DNA of 64,000 nucleotides from Diadema setosum (GCA_033980235.1 CM067075.1:8276608-8340607), one strand, 5' to 3'; positions 25,098 to 36,574 are shown, counted from the stretch's first letter. Notes: generated by a model from the sequence alone, not told the origin. Numbers and translations: made by a program.

Positions 25098-25275
25098 CGC
25101 TAGAGATCAATCTTCAAGCAGCGAATTAGATGACGTGCAGTATATCAAAGAAGTTAAGGGCCCCGTTTAATCAAAAGATGAAATCAATTTTAAATGTCCT
25201 TACCACACAGGCTGCCAGAGACTTACACTTGAAATCAGCTATATAATCAATTTTAACTCTTCATAAAACAGGGCC
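25098..25275 (+). pseudogene. possible exon relic interrupted by a MITE
   Basis: A short open stretch (25098-25150, reading DQSSSSELDDVQYIK) looks like an exon whose donor was destroyed. From GGGCCCCG (about 25159) to GGGCCC (about 25275) lies a roughly 120-bp element with inverse ends (TTAAAATTGATT arms inside). Related sites at 27858 and 31030 lack it and run straight into CAG/GTACATC. The same interrupted form occurs at 60235-60403 and 63465-63630. Confidence 0.35.
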
Positions 25276-25612
25276 CAGGTATATCAATTCCTGCTACCTT
25301 TTCTAATGACATACAGAGAATTTGTTTGTACATAACATCCGGGTCCCCTCTTTTTCATTATACATAAAAAGACGTTCTATAATGTTCCATATCGACTGGG
25401 GTAACAGCCGCTTACATAATTGCTTTCTTCTCCAATCTTATTTTTGTAACTATGAGACTTTAAAAGCGTCATGGATATGGTAAGTGAATAGTTTTATATT
25501 GTAAATGAAATGAAATGGATATGGTAAGTGAATAGTTTTATATTGTAAATGAAATGAAATGAAACTGTGAGATTCTACCTTTTACATTTCGAATTTTTTA
25601 ACTAAATTTCAG

Positions 25613-25693
25613 CTGCCGGACTGGGATCGAATTTAAATGCCGAAGACGAAGACATGGCGTCAAAGCGATGGCATCATATGTTTGGAAAGTGGG
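25613..25693 (+). CDS. gene 1 exon: AAGL cassette a, core KRWHHMF
   Basis: 81 nt, phase 1-1, acceptor AAATTTCAG and donor GTAATT. Acidic lead AAGLGSNLNAEDEDMAS, then the variable core KRWHHMF, then GKWG. The dibasic KR and the GK after the core resemble prohormone cleavage and amidation signals. The flanks match the other AAGL exons closely; the core does not. Confidence 0.75.
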
Positions 25694-26664
25694 GTAATTA
25701 AACTTTTTGTTTTTGCAGGTTTGAAAAAAAAAACCCGGCTTGTTAAGTTATTTAGGTGCTCAAATGTGAAAGCATTGATATTTTGTCTATTTCCATCTTT
25801 TAAAGCCGAGTTATGTCAAACAGCAAACTTTAGAGCGAGAGATCACTTTGTATAACCGCGAGAAAGGTGCGGTCTTTCAAAAAGAACATGTGTGGTTTTT
25901 TTTATCATTATTGTTACTTTTCAATATAATATGAGTGGAATTGGTAATACATAAAGACTCTGTTATAGACTCTGCTTCTTTCTTGCGCAAGAGCTCAAGT
26001 GACCCGAACTTTGGGAACTTAAAACTCGAGAAGTTTAGCGGCTATTGTGGACATTTTGAGACATAGTAATAACAGCATTCACTGATGTCTAAAGATGATA
26101 ATCGATTCCTTTTCTGGGGGTTTATCTCTTCGCAAATTTTGTACATTAATGAAGAAAGAAAAGATGATGATAAAGCGTTTGTATATCATGTAAACAGAGG
26201 TAATCCGTTATCTTCTTGCGTATCAGCCAATGACGACTGTTCCATATCATTTCATATATATTTATTGTATTTTTTTCAAAAATTTAACTGCCAAACAGGA
26301 ATAGCCAAATCGGGGGCGGGGAGCAAGGCGCAGTCTATGAAAACCCCGAATACATTACTAAACTTGTTTTACGTTATATGCTGTTATACTTCAAGCAAAT
26401 GTATAGACTGGTGAACTGCATAAATAAGGACGCTTTACTGCTACTTCATTCAGCATAATTTTAAGGCGTTCCATTTTCTTGCCTTCTCTATCATATCTAC
26501 TGCAGAACTGCATACCTGGATTGGTACGTCATTCTTGTAGCCCCTTTTATGTAAGGACTAACACGCAGAAAATCTCAAAAGTGTATTGAAAATGCAAGTT
26601 TGTACAGTGGTTATATTGCTACATTATTTCCTTTCATCTTTCGAACTGTATGCTCTCATTTTAG

Positions 26665-26721
26665 TTGCCGATCAGGATTTGTCAGAGCGGGGACAAGGCG
26701 ATGTCTACGACAGAACCTTGG
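26665..26721 (+). CDS. gene 1 exon: acidic spacer VADQ, copy b
   Basis: 57 nt, phase 1-1. Reads VADQDLSERGQGDVYDRTLG, two changes from copy a. It starts the second module and is followed by TTC and GT repeats. Confidence 0.7.
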
Positions 26722-26761
26722 GTATGGCACTCTTCTTCTTCTTCTTCTTCTTCTTCTTCTT

Positions 26762-26808
<47 letters not shown>

Positions 26809-27570
26809 CACTTGCTGTTATACTGCAAATAGAATCACCAGACTTTGGATACTTCCATTGACATGGATACTTAAATTCTCCCTCATTTTGCGTCATTTTA
26901 GGACGTGCTCGTATTTATCAAAAACTTGCTCTCAATTGATAAACTTGATTAGGCGCATTCACACTGATGACAAAAACGCGAGAAAACGATCGCGATCACT
27001 ATTTTGAGATTTACTTGTCATGTATTTATCTATTTATTATTGCTAGCGTTTTCCCACGGACAGAAAGAGATGAATAACGATCGCAATCCAAATGTCGAGA
27101 TTTTCTTCCTTTTTTTTTTTGCACGCATTCACACATGCAGAAATATCCCGCCAATTTGGAGTTCCTCTTTGGCATTGTTCTTGCTAGTGAAAGTGGTGTT
27201 GTGCGCATAGTGTGTGTGTGTGTGTGTTGTTGTGGGTTTTTTTTTTTTTTTTTGGGGGGGGGGGTTAGTGCGAAAATTGTGATGTGCGCTTTGAATGATG
27301 GGAAGATATATGGTCTAGCGTTTACATGACCACAGGGGAAAGAGTTATGGGGATAATTCAGAAATAAGCACAGGCTTTGCACAGGTTTTATGGGTATTTG
27401 CATCGCAATGCTGATCGCGATAACTGGTATGACTTTTTTGACCACCGCACGCACAAAACATCTCGAGATTTCGATTGCGAAGCAAAATCTCGAATCTCAC
27501 TAATATGATTAGGAAGGATTCTACTACTTCTGTCACCTGCAATATGTACTTGTTTTTTGTACTATTTGAG

Positions 27571-27668
27571 CTGTTGGGGTTGTATCGTCTAGGCACAGCG
27601 GTCGCAGAATGACAGATATTTTACTTTATAAGTATTCTCTCTTGCAGTTCAAAATAAACAGCTAAACT
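27571..27668 (+). pseudogene. decayed AVGV exon, module b
   Basis: Clear relative of exon 24742 (AVGV...RHSGRRMTDI...), but the acceptor is weakened (TTTGAG), there is an in-frame TAA at 27663-27665 and the AAAG/GTAATA donor is lost. Unlikely to be spliced in. Confidence 0.65.
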
Positions 27669-27857
27669 ATTGCTCAATGGGAATGCTTTTATATAGTGGC
27701 ACATGCTGTACATGCTGTAACGATAAAGTTATGTTAGTCTGATGCGTATGTTATCTGATTGGTATATATAATATATACAGATATATATATTCTTCTTTAT
27801 CGAGAGCATTATTGTAAGGATTCTTATCCAAAATCCAAATATTTTTTGATGAAAGAG

Positions 27858-27899
27858 ACCATCACTCGTCAAAGGTTAATGTGTATCAAAGAAATTCAG
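27858..27899 (+). CDS. candidate small exon DHHSSKVNVYQRNSG
   Basis: 42 nt, phase 1-1, donor CAG/GTACAT, weak acceptor GAAAGAG. It fits the symmetric-exon pattern, but the homologous sites at 25098 and 31030 are interrupted or out of phase, so it may be unused. Not counted in the 14-exon model. Confidence 0.25.
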
Positions 27900-28192
27900 G
27901 TACATCAGTTCCTGCTGCCTTTTCTAATAACATGAAAATAATTTGTTTATACACGGTACGGGATGCGGGTCCCCTCTTTTTCATTATAGGAACATGTTCT
28001 ATAATATTCAAAATCGGTCGGGGTAACAGCCATTTACATAATTGCTTTCTTCTCCAATCTTATTGTGGAACGTATGAGACTTTAAAAGCGTAATGGATGC
28101 GGCTAGCGTTAAGTGAATAGTTTTATATTGTAAAATTATGAAATTGTGAGGTTATTTCCTTTTACATTTCGAATTTTCTATCTAAATTTTAG

Positions 28193-28273
28193 CTGCCGGA
28201 CTGGGAACGAATTTAAATGGCGAAGAGGAGGACGTGGCGTCGAGGCAATTGAGGCCCATTTTTGGAAAGTCGG
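28193..28273 (+). CDS. gene 1 exon: AAGL cassette b, core RQLRPIF
   Basis: 81 nt, phase 1-1. Acidic lead AAGLGTNLNGEEEDVAS, core RQLRPIF, then GKSG instead of GKWG. Donor GTATTT. It has the most diverged tail of the four gene 1 AAGL exons. Confidence 0.7.
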
Positions 28274-29231
28274 GTATTTCAACTCTTTGCTTTTGCAGTT
28301 TAAAAAAATGGATTCCTAGATTATTTAGGCGCTTAGAGGGGAATGCGCTGGTATTTCCTTTATTCCCATCTTTTAAATCCGAGTTGCTTCTCTGATTTTA
28401 TGTTTATCAAATAGGAATCTTTGGAGCGAGAGATCGCTTTGTAGAACCGCGAGAAAGATGTGGTCTTTCATAAAAGAACACGTGTTTTTTTATTATCATT
28501 ATTATTGTTACTTTTTGATATAATATGAGTGGAATTGTTAATCAAAGACCCTGCATATAGACGCTGCTTCTTTCTTGCACAAGATCTCAAGTGACCCAAA
28601 CTTTGGGAACTTAAAACTCGAGAAGTTTAGCGGCCATTGTGGACATTGTGAGACATATAAATAAGAGCACTCACTCATGTTTCAAGATGATGATCGCTTC
28701 CCTTTCTTTGGGTTTATGTCTTCGCAAATTTTGTACATTAATGAAGAAAGAAAAGATGATGATAAAGCATTTGCATATTAGAAACGGAGGGTGATCCGTG
28801 ATCTTATTGTGTATCAGCCGATAACGACTGTACCATATCATCTCAAATATATTTGTCGTATTTTTTTTAAATATCTAACTGCCAAACAGGAATTGCCTTC
28901 GTAGGGGCGGGTGGAAAGGCGCGGTCTATGAAAAACTTAAGATACGTTACTTGGTTCTCATTATTTGCTGTTATATTTCAAGCAAATATAGACTGGTGAA
29001 TTGCATGAATAAGGTTGCGTTACTGCTGTACTTCATTTCTGCATGATTTTAAGGTGTTCTTTCTCTTTATAAGGTGTTCTTTTCTTTTATATCCATTCTG
29101 TCAGAGAACTGCATTCCTGGGCATGTACGTTATTCTTCTAGCCTCTGTTATGTAAGGACTTATACGCAGAAAATCCCAACAAGATATTGGAAATGCAAGT
29201 TTTTACATTTAACTGTATGCTCTCATTTTAG

Positions 29232-29288
29232 TTGCCGAACAGGACTTGTCAGAGTGGGGACAAGGCGATGTCAACGACAGAACCTTGG
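29232..29288 (+). CDS. gene 1 exon: acidic spacer VAEQ, copy c
   Basis: 57 nt, phase 1-1. Reads VAEQDLSEWGQGDVNDRTLG, with R to W and Y to N changes relative to copy a. Followed by long TTC/TAC and GT tracts. Confidence 0.7.
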
Positions 29289-29670
29289 GTATGCCACTCT
29301 TCTTCTCATTTGTCTTCTTCTTCTTCTTCTTCTTCTTCTTCTACTTCTACTACTACTTCTTCTGTGTGTGTGTGTGTGTCTGTGTGTGTGTCTGTGTCTG
29401 TGCGCGTGTAAGTGTGTATGTTAATCACTTATTGTTATGCTGCAAATAGAATCGCCAGACTATAGATACTTCCATTGACAAGGACTCGTCAATTCTCCCT
29501 CATTTTGCATCATTTTATAGGACATGCTCTTATTTCTCAAAAACTTGCACTCAATTGATAAACTTATATCACCCCCATTCACACTAACAAAAAAGCGGGA
29601 TAACGATATATAATCTCGGGATAATTTTGGTTCAGTGTTTACACGGCCACCACGGGAAACATTAGTTGAG

Positions 29671-30770
29671 CTGTCGGCGTGGGATCATCAAGGCACACTA
29701 CCTGGTTATAGAACGACAGATATTTCACTTTTTAAGTATTGTCCCAGCTAACGCAAGGACGTTCTTGAAACATTCCAAGTTCGTTATTTGGACATTTTGT
29801 CAAAACATTTTCAGAACGTCTTTTTGTGAAAGGTTTTCGACGTATTTAAAACGTTTCAAATAGACGTTATAAAAACGTTTTTAAACGTTTAGAAAACCAA
29901 TAAAAAACCTTTCGGAATTTCTAAGGACCTGCAGAAAACCTTTTGAACGTTGTGGACGTCAGTAAAACCTTTTAAGAATATTCAAAACATTTTGTGGACG
30001 TTTTGCGGACGTCAAGAAAACCTTTGAAAACCGTCTAGAACGTTCAAAAAACGTTTTAAGAACGTCTAAAAAGTCTTATGACCCTTTCCAGAACGCTCAG
30101 AGAACCTTCCATATCCATCTGGAATGTCTAATGTTTATTTTTATAGGGTATAAACAAAAATATATAGTTATGAGATTATAGACGCAATCTGAGATTAATG
30201 TATCCTAGTCCTTTATAATCCTACCCTAACCTATTCCTAATGTCCTACCACCTATACTACACCCTATCCACAAGAAACTGATGAATCTGTATCACATTCG
30301 TTTATATACTACCAAAATGTTGTGATGCATGAAGACATGGTTAGTAAAATTAGGTCACACACACCCTAATTTGAATATTCATAATTAGCATGGATATTCA
30401 TAATTAAGAGACGTACAGAGGACGAAATAAAAACGTTTTTTAAGCGTTCATTAAAGACGAAGTCGACGCAGCAGACCTAATAAAAACGTTTTGTGGACGT
30501 TTACAAAGGACGAGACATTGCAGACATAATAACAATGTTTTATAAAGTCCATTGACGTTTCTAAAACGTTTTCCAAAAAACCTGTGCTTTGCGGTAAATG
30601 CTAAGTCCCCAATTTGACGTTGTATGTACGATTTAAAAACGTCCATTTTATACGAAGACGTACGGAACCTCAAAAAAAAAAGTTTAGGAAACGTTCTGAA
30701 AACGTTCTGAGTTTGATGGGGTTGCTCTTGCCGTTCGAAATGAACCGCTAAACTAGTTTATTGCTCAATG
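29671..30770 (+). pseudogene. AVGV exon relic split by a transposon, module c
   Basis: Begins like the AVGV exon after TTGAG (AVGV by reading), decays at once, and is cut near 29740 by an element of about 975 bp. The 3' part of the relic resumes at about 30717 (GTTCGAAATGAACCGCTAAA). Not functional as an exon. Confidence 0.6.
29740..30716. mobile_element. ACGTT-rich TIR element
   Basis: Left end CCCAGCTAACGCAAGGACGT; the right end, read inversely, is CCCATCAAACTCAGAACG. Both sides are packed with AACGTTTT/AAAACGTT words. No transposase frame. It splits the AVGV relic of module c. Confidence 0.65.
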
Positions 30771-31357
30771 GGTATGCTTTGATATTTCTTGAATTTCCAT
30801 TCGATTTAGGCGTTTTCATCTCTTCCTTAATTGTTGTATATCTAATAGGAGACTACTTTTGACTACATCGGTACTACGTTTTTCTTTCTTGCTTTTATAC
30901 AGTTGTAACGATTAACACGTGTTAGTCTGATTCTTTTTCCATATTATTCTAATTATATTATACATAATAGTTATATTGTAAGGATTCTTATTTGATATTC
31001 TAAATACTTTTTGGTGGCAGAGCTCACTCGGCAAGCAGCGAAAAGGTAATGTGTATCAAAGAAATTCAGGTACATCAATTCCTGCTGCCTTTTCTAATGA
31101 CATGAAGAGAATCTGTTTATACATATCATGCGGGTCCCCTCTTTTTCATTACAGGAAGACTTTCTATATACAGTGTATCACCATATTCCATATTGACCGG
31201 GGTAACAGCCATTTACATAATGGGGCTAAAATAGGAGTCATGTAGTTTGAAATGCGTTAGTCGAACTTTTATTGCGTATGTACATACCTTGTTTGCAATA
31301 AAAACAGCGTTAGGCTCTACTAGCTTTAAAGTTCTTGACTTGTATCTTATTTCACAG

Positions 31358-31411
31358 CCACGGGAGATATCAAGGGACTTTTACAGATGCTTCAGGTTCT
31401 GAAGAGCCTAG
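31358..31411 (+). CDS. gene 1 exon: Leu-rich helical cassette
   Basis: 54 nt, phase 1-1, strong sites (TTATTTCACAG and GTGAGTATG). Reads ATGDIKGLLQMLQVLKSLG, an amphipathic Leu-rich helix. Related to the gene 2 exon at 53219 by position, length and splice-site sequence. In gene 1 this is the only Leu-rich exon left. Confidence 0.7.
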
Positions 31412-31496
31412 GTGAGTATGTATCGAAAATATCTTTAGGTATTTTGATGTTCCTTTATTTCCTGCCATCTTACTTCAGGAGGAATTGATAGACTGA

Positions 31497-31497
31497 T

Positions 31498-31564
<67 letters not shown>

Positions 31565-31848
31565 TTCAGTTTTCTGTTGGCAGGGTAGCCCTTTCAGCTC
31601 ACTCGGAACTGCTCTGCCAAGGGGCCCTGCATCACGTACAAAATACAATTTGAGTAAAAAAAACACAAAGTTACAAACACAGTAACAAAGAGGGAACATA
31701 AAACACAAGACTATTTAAGTCCATAAGAGTGTACACGAGAAAAGGGTTGTACACAAGCCAATGAAACAAGAAAGGAAAAAAAAATACAATCAAATCCGGG
31801 AGAGATAGAAAATAATGGTATAAGAAAAGACCTCACATACACACACAC

Positions 31849-31888
<40 letters not shown>

Positions 31889-33462
31889 TCACCTCCACAC
31901 CAGTACACCGGCACCCACCCAAACCCGTACACGCGCACATACATGCACGCACATGCACAAACACACCCACACGCACACATACCTACACACAACCACACCC
32001 ATGCGCACAAAATGTCTAAAGTCTATCAATTAAGCCAAGCATTTTACATTGCCGTTTAAAAGAGTTAACAGAGGTGGCATTTCGGATGAAATCAGGTAAA
32101 TTGTTCCAAGTTTTAGATCCACGATAATGAAAAGATTTCTTGTAATATTCAGTTCTAGGAAGTTTAATATTGAGAGGACAGCGAATTGCATATATAGTTT
32201 GAAAAAAAAAAGATTTCGTTTTGTTATCAAAGATTGCAAATACGTTGGGGTCAGTCCATTGACGACTTTATATACAAGGACACAATATTGATAGTGGATT
32301 CTCTGGGTGACTGACTGCCATTCTAATCTCTGAAGCATTATCTTGTGTGGGGTCAAAAAATCTGCGTTAAGTACTAATCGAGCGAATCTGTTCTGTATAG
32401 CTTCTGTAACCTCGTTATGTAACATCTGGCTGCACTTCCCCATACAACATTGCAGTAATCAAGGTGAGGTAAAATCATGCTATAGTATAACAATCTTAAA
32501 TATATCACCCGGTAAATAACTCTTTGTCCTTGAGAGGTAACAGATCGTTCTAGAAATTTTCTGCACTGTGTAGTCAACATGCTTGGCCCAATTCAAATGA
32601 CTGTCTATTATCACACCAAGGTACATAAAATCATGCACTTGTTCAATGGGTTCGTGTCATTCCATTACTATACCGCATGCTTGCAAACTCACCTGTGTGC
32701 AATCTATGCATGCCTTCTTCTTTTGTTCTGCTTCCTTGAGCCACATCTCATGCATTCTTATGGTGAGGCTGCCTTGTCATCATCCTTGTTCATTGCAATT
32801 TGTTATAAACTTCGAAAACATTCTTATTTTTCATCCCAATCATTATAAATCCTGAAACTCTGTACCCAGTTTAACTAATTTATATATGTTCAAATGTAAA
32901 AATTTGAAAATCATCCGGAGGTCTCCTATAAGATCCGACATTACCCCTTTGACAGATACGTATTGTTCCCTCCCGGTAAAGTAACTGGTGAACCATGAGA
33001 GCGCACTCTCAATAAAACCATACTTTGACAGTTTATCAATCAAAATACTATGACTCACTGAGTCAAAAGCACGGTTAAGGTCAAGGAAAACTGCACCGGT
33101 CAGATACCCCTCATCAATACTTCTCAGAAAATAATCATTCAATTAGAGCAGTGTGTGTGGAATGCATTGGTCGAAATCCCGACTGCCAGTTACTTAACAA
33201 ATAACTGTTTTCAACATAAGTGTACAACTGACCAAAAACAAATTTTTCTAATATTTTCATTACATGGGAGAGAACTGAAGTAGGCCAATAATTAACAATA
33301 TTCTTTTTGTTTCCACTTTTATAAAGTGGTGTCATCCTGCTTTGTTTCCACTCCTTTGCCTGCCCGTTCTAAGTGACATATTAAAAGTATACGGCAGGGG
33401 TTTGCTTAGGAATACTACGCCTTCTTTAAGTAGGCGTGGGTGGATATTATCAAGTCCTGGGG
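31497..33462 (-). mobile_element. 5'-truncated, decayed non-LTR retrotransposon
   Basis: Read on the minus strand. Reverse-transcriptase blocks appear in order: YKSGNKKNIVNYWP and GFRPMHSTHTAL (33335-33135), AVFLDLNRAFDSVSH (33142-32843), then the C-terminal LVYKVVNGLTPTYL block (32443-32030). The frame shifts between them and the catalytic YADD region is missing by deletion. The 3' end is a (TAAA)n tail, seen as TTTA repeats at 31497-31566. Jockey/CR1-like by motif pattern. It inserted in the intron after the Leu-rich exon. Confidence 0.8.
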
Positions 33463-33824
33463 CAGGAATGAGATAGGGTTGATTCTTCCCAATTTCTCAT
33501 CATTGTCAGACAGTCTTTTTTTTTTCTGTCTCTCTTTCTTTCTTACTGTCTGTCTTTCCGTCTCTCTCGTCCAATTAAGTTTCGAAATTGCATTCCTTGT
33601 AATCCATGGTTTTCCTCCTTGCTCGCATAGAATGGCTAACACCCTGAAAGTTTAACAAGGATAGCATAATGATGATGATGAATAAACAATTATGTTTGTT
33701 TCTTAATCTTTTTCATACGTTGCTTACTTGGCTACAAAAGGATATTGGAAATGCAATTTGTACATTTGTTATATTGCTTTATTATATTTCTTTTCATCTG
33801 TCGAACTGTATCCTCTCATTTTAG

Positions 33825-33881
33825 TTGCCGAACAGGACTTCTCAGAACGGGAACAAGGCGATGTCTACGACAGAAGCTTGG
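33825..33881 (+). CDS. gene 1 exon: acidic spacer VAEQ, copy d
   Basis: 57 nt, phase 1-1. Reads VAEQDFSEREQGDVYDRSLG. The upstream intron changes abruptly near 33734 from sequence normally downstream of the Leu-rich exon to sequence normally upstream of VAEQ, so the DLDSS and ADEPD exons are missing here. Confidence 0.7.
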
Positions 33882-33924
33882 GTATGCCACTCTTTTTTCA
33901 TTCTTCTTCTTCTTCTTCTTCTTC

Positions 33925-33974
<50 letters not shown>

Positions 33975-34424
33975 TGTGTGTGTGTCTTAATCACTTACTG
34001 TTATATTGCAAATAGAATCAATAGACTTTGGATACTTCCATATTGACATGGACGCGTCAATTCTCCCTCATTTTGCATCATTTTAGGACGTGTTCTTATT
34101 TCTCAAAAACTTGCACTCAATTGATAAACTTATATTAGACACATTCACACTTACAAAAACGTAGGATAATGATCGCGATCCTTATTTTGAGATTTATTTT
34201 CATTTATTCATTCATCATTCCAAGCGTTTTCACGCGGACAAAACTAGCTTGAGACTGATCGCGATCCAAATGCCGAGATTTTTGCAAGCGTTCACACGGG
34301 CAGAAATATCCCGCTAAATTGGGGTTTCTCGTTGCCATTTGTTTTTGCAGGTCAAAGTGGTATTGTGCGCATTTTTGTTTTGTTTTGTTTTGTGTTTGTT
34401 TGTTTGGTTTGTTTTTTGAGTTAA

Positions 34425-34500
34425 TGACATATTTTACTTTATAAATATTCGCTCTTGCAATTCGAAATTTACCATTTGAATTGATTGCTACAATGGGAAT
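34425..34500 (+). pseudogene. decayed AVGV exon remnant, module d
   Basis: Only the 3' half is recognisable (TGACATATTTTACTTTATAA...), with no acceptor, frame or donor preserved. Not coding. Confidence 0.45.
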
Positions 34501-34834
34501 GTTGATATTTCTTGAATTTCCATTCTTTTTAGGAGATTTATTTTATCTTCCTTGCCTGTTGTATATCTAAAGGGAGACTACATTTTGACTACATCGGTAG
34601 TACGTTTCTCTTCCTTGCTTTTATGCACACACACACACACACAAAAAAAAAAATGTTCCAGATCGGCCGGGGTAACAGCCGTTTACATAATTGCTTTCTT
34701 CTCCTATCTAAATGTTTAACGTATAAGACTTTAAAAACGTAATGGATATGGTAAATGAATAGGTTTATATCATGAAATTATGCAATTTTGAGATTATTAC
34801 CTTTTACATTTCGAATTTCCTCTCTAAATTTTAG

Positions 34835-34915
34835 CTATCGGAATGGGATCGAATTTAAATGCCGAAGAAGAAGACATGGCGTCACAGTTTTGGAAAAACA
34901 TTCTTGGTAAGTGGG
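34835..34915 (+). CDS. gene 1 exon: AAGL cassette d, core QFWKNIL
   Basis: 81 nt, phase 1-1. Lead AIGMGSNLNAEEEDMAS, core QFWKNIL, then GKWG. Unlike its relatives it contains a consensus donor GGTAAGTGG at 34903-34911, also in phase 1, twelve nucleotides before the usual GGGGTAAT donor. Use of it would drop the last four residues after NIL and leave a split Gly. Confidence 0.7.
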
Positions 34916-35492
34916 GTAATTAAATTCTTTACTTTTGCAGTTAAAAGAAAAATGGATTGCTAAGTTATTTAGGTGCTCAAAATTGGAATGAGTTGATATT
35001 TCCTTATTTCCGTCTTTTAAATTCGAGTTATTTCTCTGAATTTCTGTATGTCAAATAGGACCCGGAGAAAGTTGTGGTCTTTCAAAAAGTACACGTACAT
35101 TGTAATTTGCATTGTTTTGTTACACTTTGATATAAGTTATGTGGAATTGTTAATACATATAGCGTACTTCAATCGTTCCATCATTAGAAGGTGTTCTATA
35201 TTGCCTAATTTGTTATTTCTTATACTAGCATGAAAGTTATGTCTTATACTGCACTAACATGCGGGTCTCCTCTTTTTCATTTATAGGAAAACGCTCTATT
35301 ATGTTCCATATCGGCCGGGGTAACAGCCGTTTACATAATTGCTCGTTTCTTTACTTTTATTCTGTAACAAATAAGACTTTAAAAGCGTCATGGATATCGC
35401 CGGATATGGTTAGTGAATAGTTTGATATTGTGAACTTATGAAATTGTGAGATTATTACCTTTCACATTTCGAATTTTCTATGTGATTTTCAG

Positions 35493-35573
35493 GTGCCGGA
35501 CTGAGCTCGAATTTGAATGCCGAAGAGGATGACATGGCGTCAAGGTTTTTGAAGAGCATTGTTGGAAAGTGGG
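35493..35573 (+). CDS. gene 1 exon: AAGL cassette e, core RFLKSIV
   Basis: 81 nt, phase 1-1. Lead GAGLSSNLNAEEDDMAS, core RFLKSIV, then GKWG. It lies only 658 nt after cassette d, with duplicated intron between (GGCCGGGGTAACAGCC motif), so it arose by a local tandem duplication of AAGL alone. Confidence 0.7.
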
Positions 35574-36574
35574 GTAATTAAACTCTTTGCTTTTGCAGTT
35601 TAAGACAAAAATAGATTACTAAGTTATTTAGGTGCTCAAATGTGAATGCGTCGATATTTCCTCTGTTTCCATCTTTTAAATCCGAGTTATTTCTTTGACT
35701 TGATGTATATATAACAGGTAACTTTGGAGCCAAAAATCATTTTGTGGAAACGCGAAAAAGGTGTGGTCTTTCAAAAACTACACGTATTATTTTTCTTTAT
35801 TTTTGTTACTTTTTAATGTAATTCAAGTGAAATTGTTAATGCTTAGCGTACTTCAATCTTTTAAATTATTTAAAGATGTTATATATCTCCAAATTTATCC
35901 ATATCGACAGGGGGAACTGCTCCTTGCAAAGACATTTTGAGATTTCTTTTTTATTTATTTATTTATCACTGCAAGCGTTTTCGCGCGGACAAAAATACCT
36001 GGATAATGATCGCGATCTAGATATCGAGATTTGAACTAACGTTTGCAAATATAATCTCTTTTTATGCACTCTTATCTCAGAACCAAACAATGTAAATAAA
36101 AGGAATATAATGATTGAATACATGTAGTTTTATATCGTCATGAATAGTAACGGTATTATCTATCATTTTTCTCATTTTCAGTCTTTAGAATAATCCAACA
36201 TTCTAAACGGTTTTCCAATTTGACGCTAAGATGAATTCGTCAAAACGATGGCTTGGCAGCACTGGAATGATGTCATGTTTCATTTCCTCACTACTTGCAG
36301 TTAATACAAAAGCTAAATTATAGTTAATTGCTCGTGGGAATGCGTTGACCTTAACTCGGTTCTCATCTCTTGAACTGTGTTATTTTTAGCCTTTATAAAT
36401 ACTGAACGGGAATCTATATTTTTTTTTACCATTTTGGTCCTACATGTACGTTTGTCCGCTAACTTTAACACGTAACGATTAAGATTTCTCAACCTAACGG
36501 ATATTGTAATTACATGTCTTGATCTTGTGAGTATCATTGCAAGTGTTCTTATTAAATATTCTCATCAATTTTAG

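Noticed and set aside
25834..25866. 33-nt phase-1 candidate exon (EREITLYNREKG), also near 60927
   Set aside because: The acceptor lacks a pyrimidine tract and the paralogous sites at 28430 and 35735 have lost the acceptor or donor, so there is no consistent exon.
26300..26375. Candidate exon GIAKSGAGSKAQSMKTPNT after a good CAG acceptor, with relatives at 28891 and 61381
   Set aside because: No phase-1 donor is shared by the copies, and the frame runs to a stop in the intron. Kept only as a possible relic.
31497..31566. TTTA repeats considered as a CRISPR-like or satellite array
   Set aside because: They are the simple-sequence tail of the minus-strand retrotransposon; no spacers, no longer repeat unit.
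31711..32010. Frame rich in Cys-Val repeats on the minus strand
   Set aside because: Translation of a CA/GT microsatellite in the 3' region of the LINE fragment.
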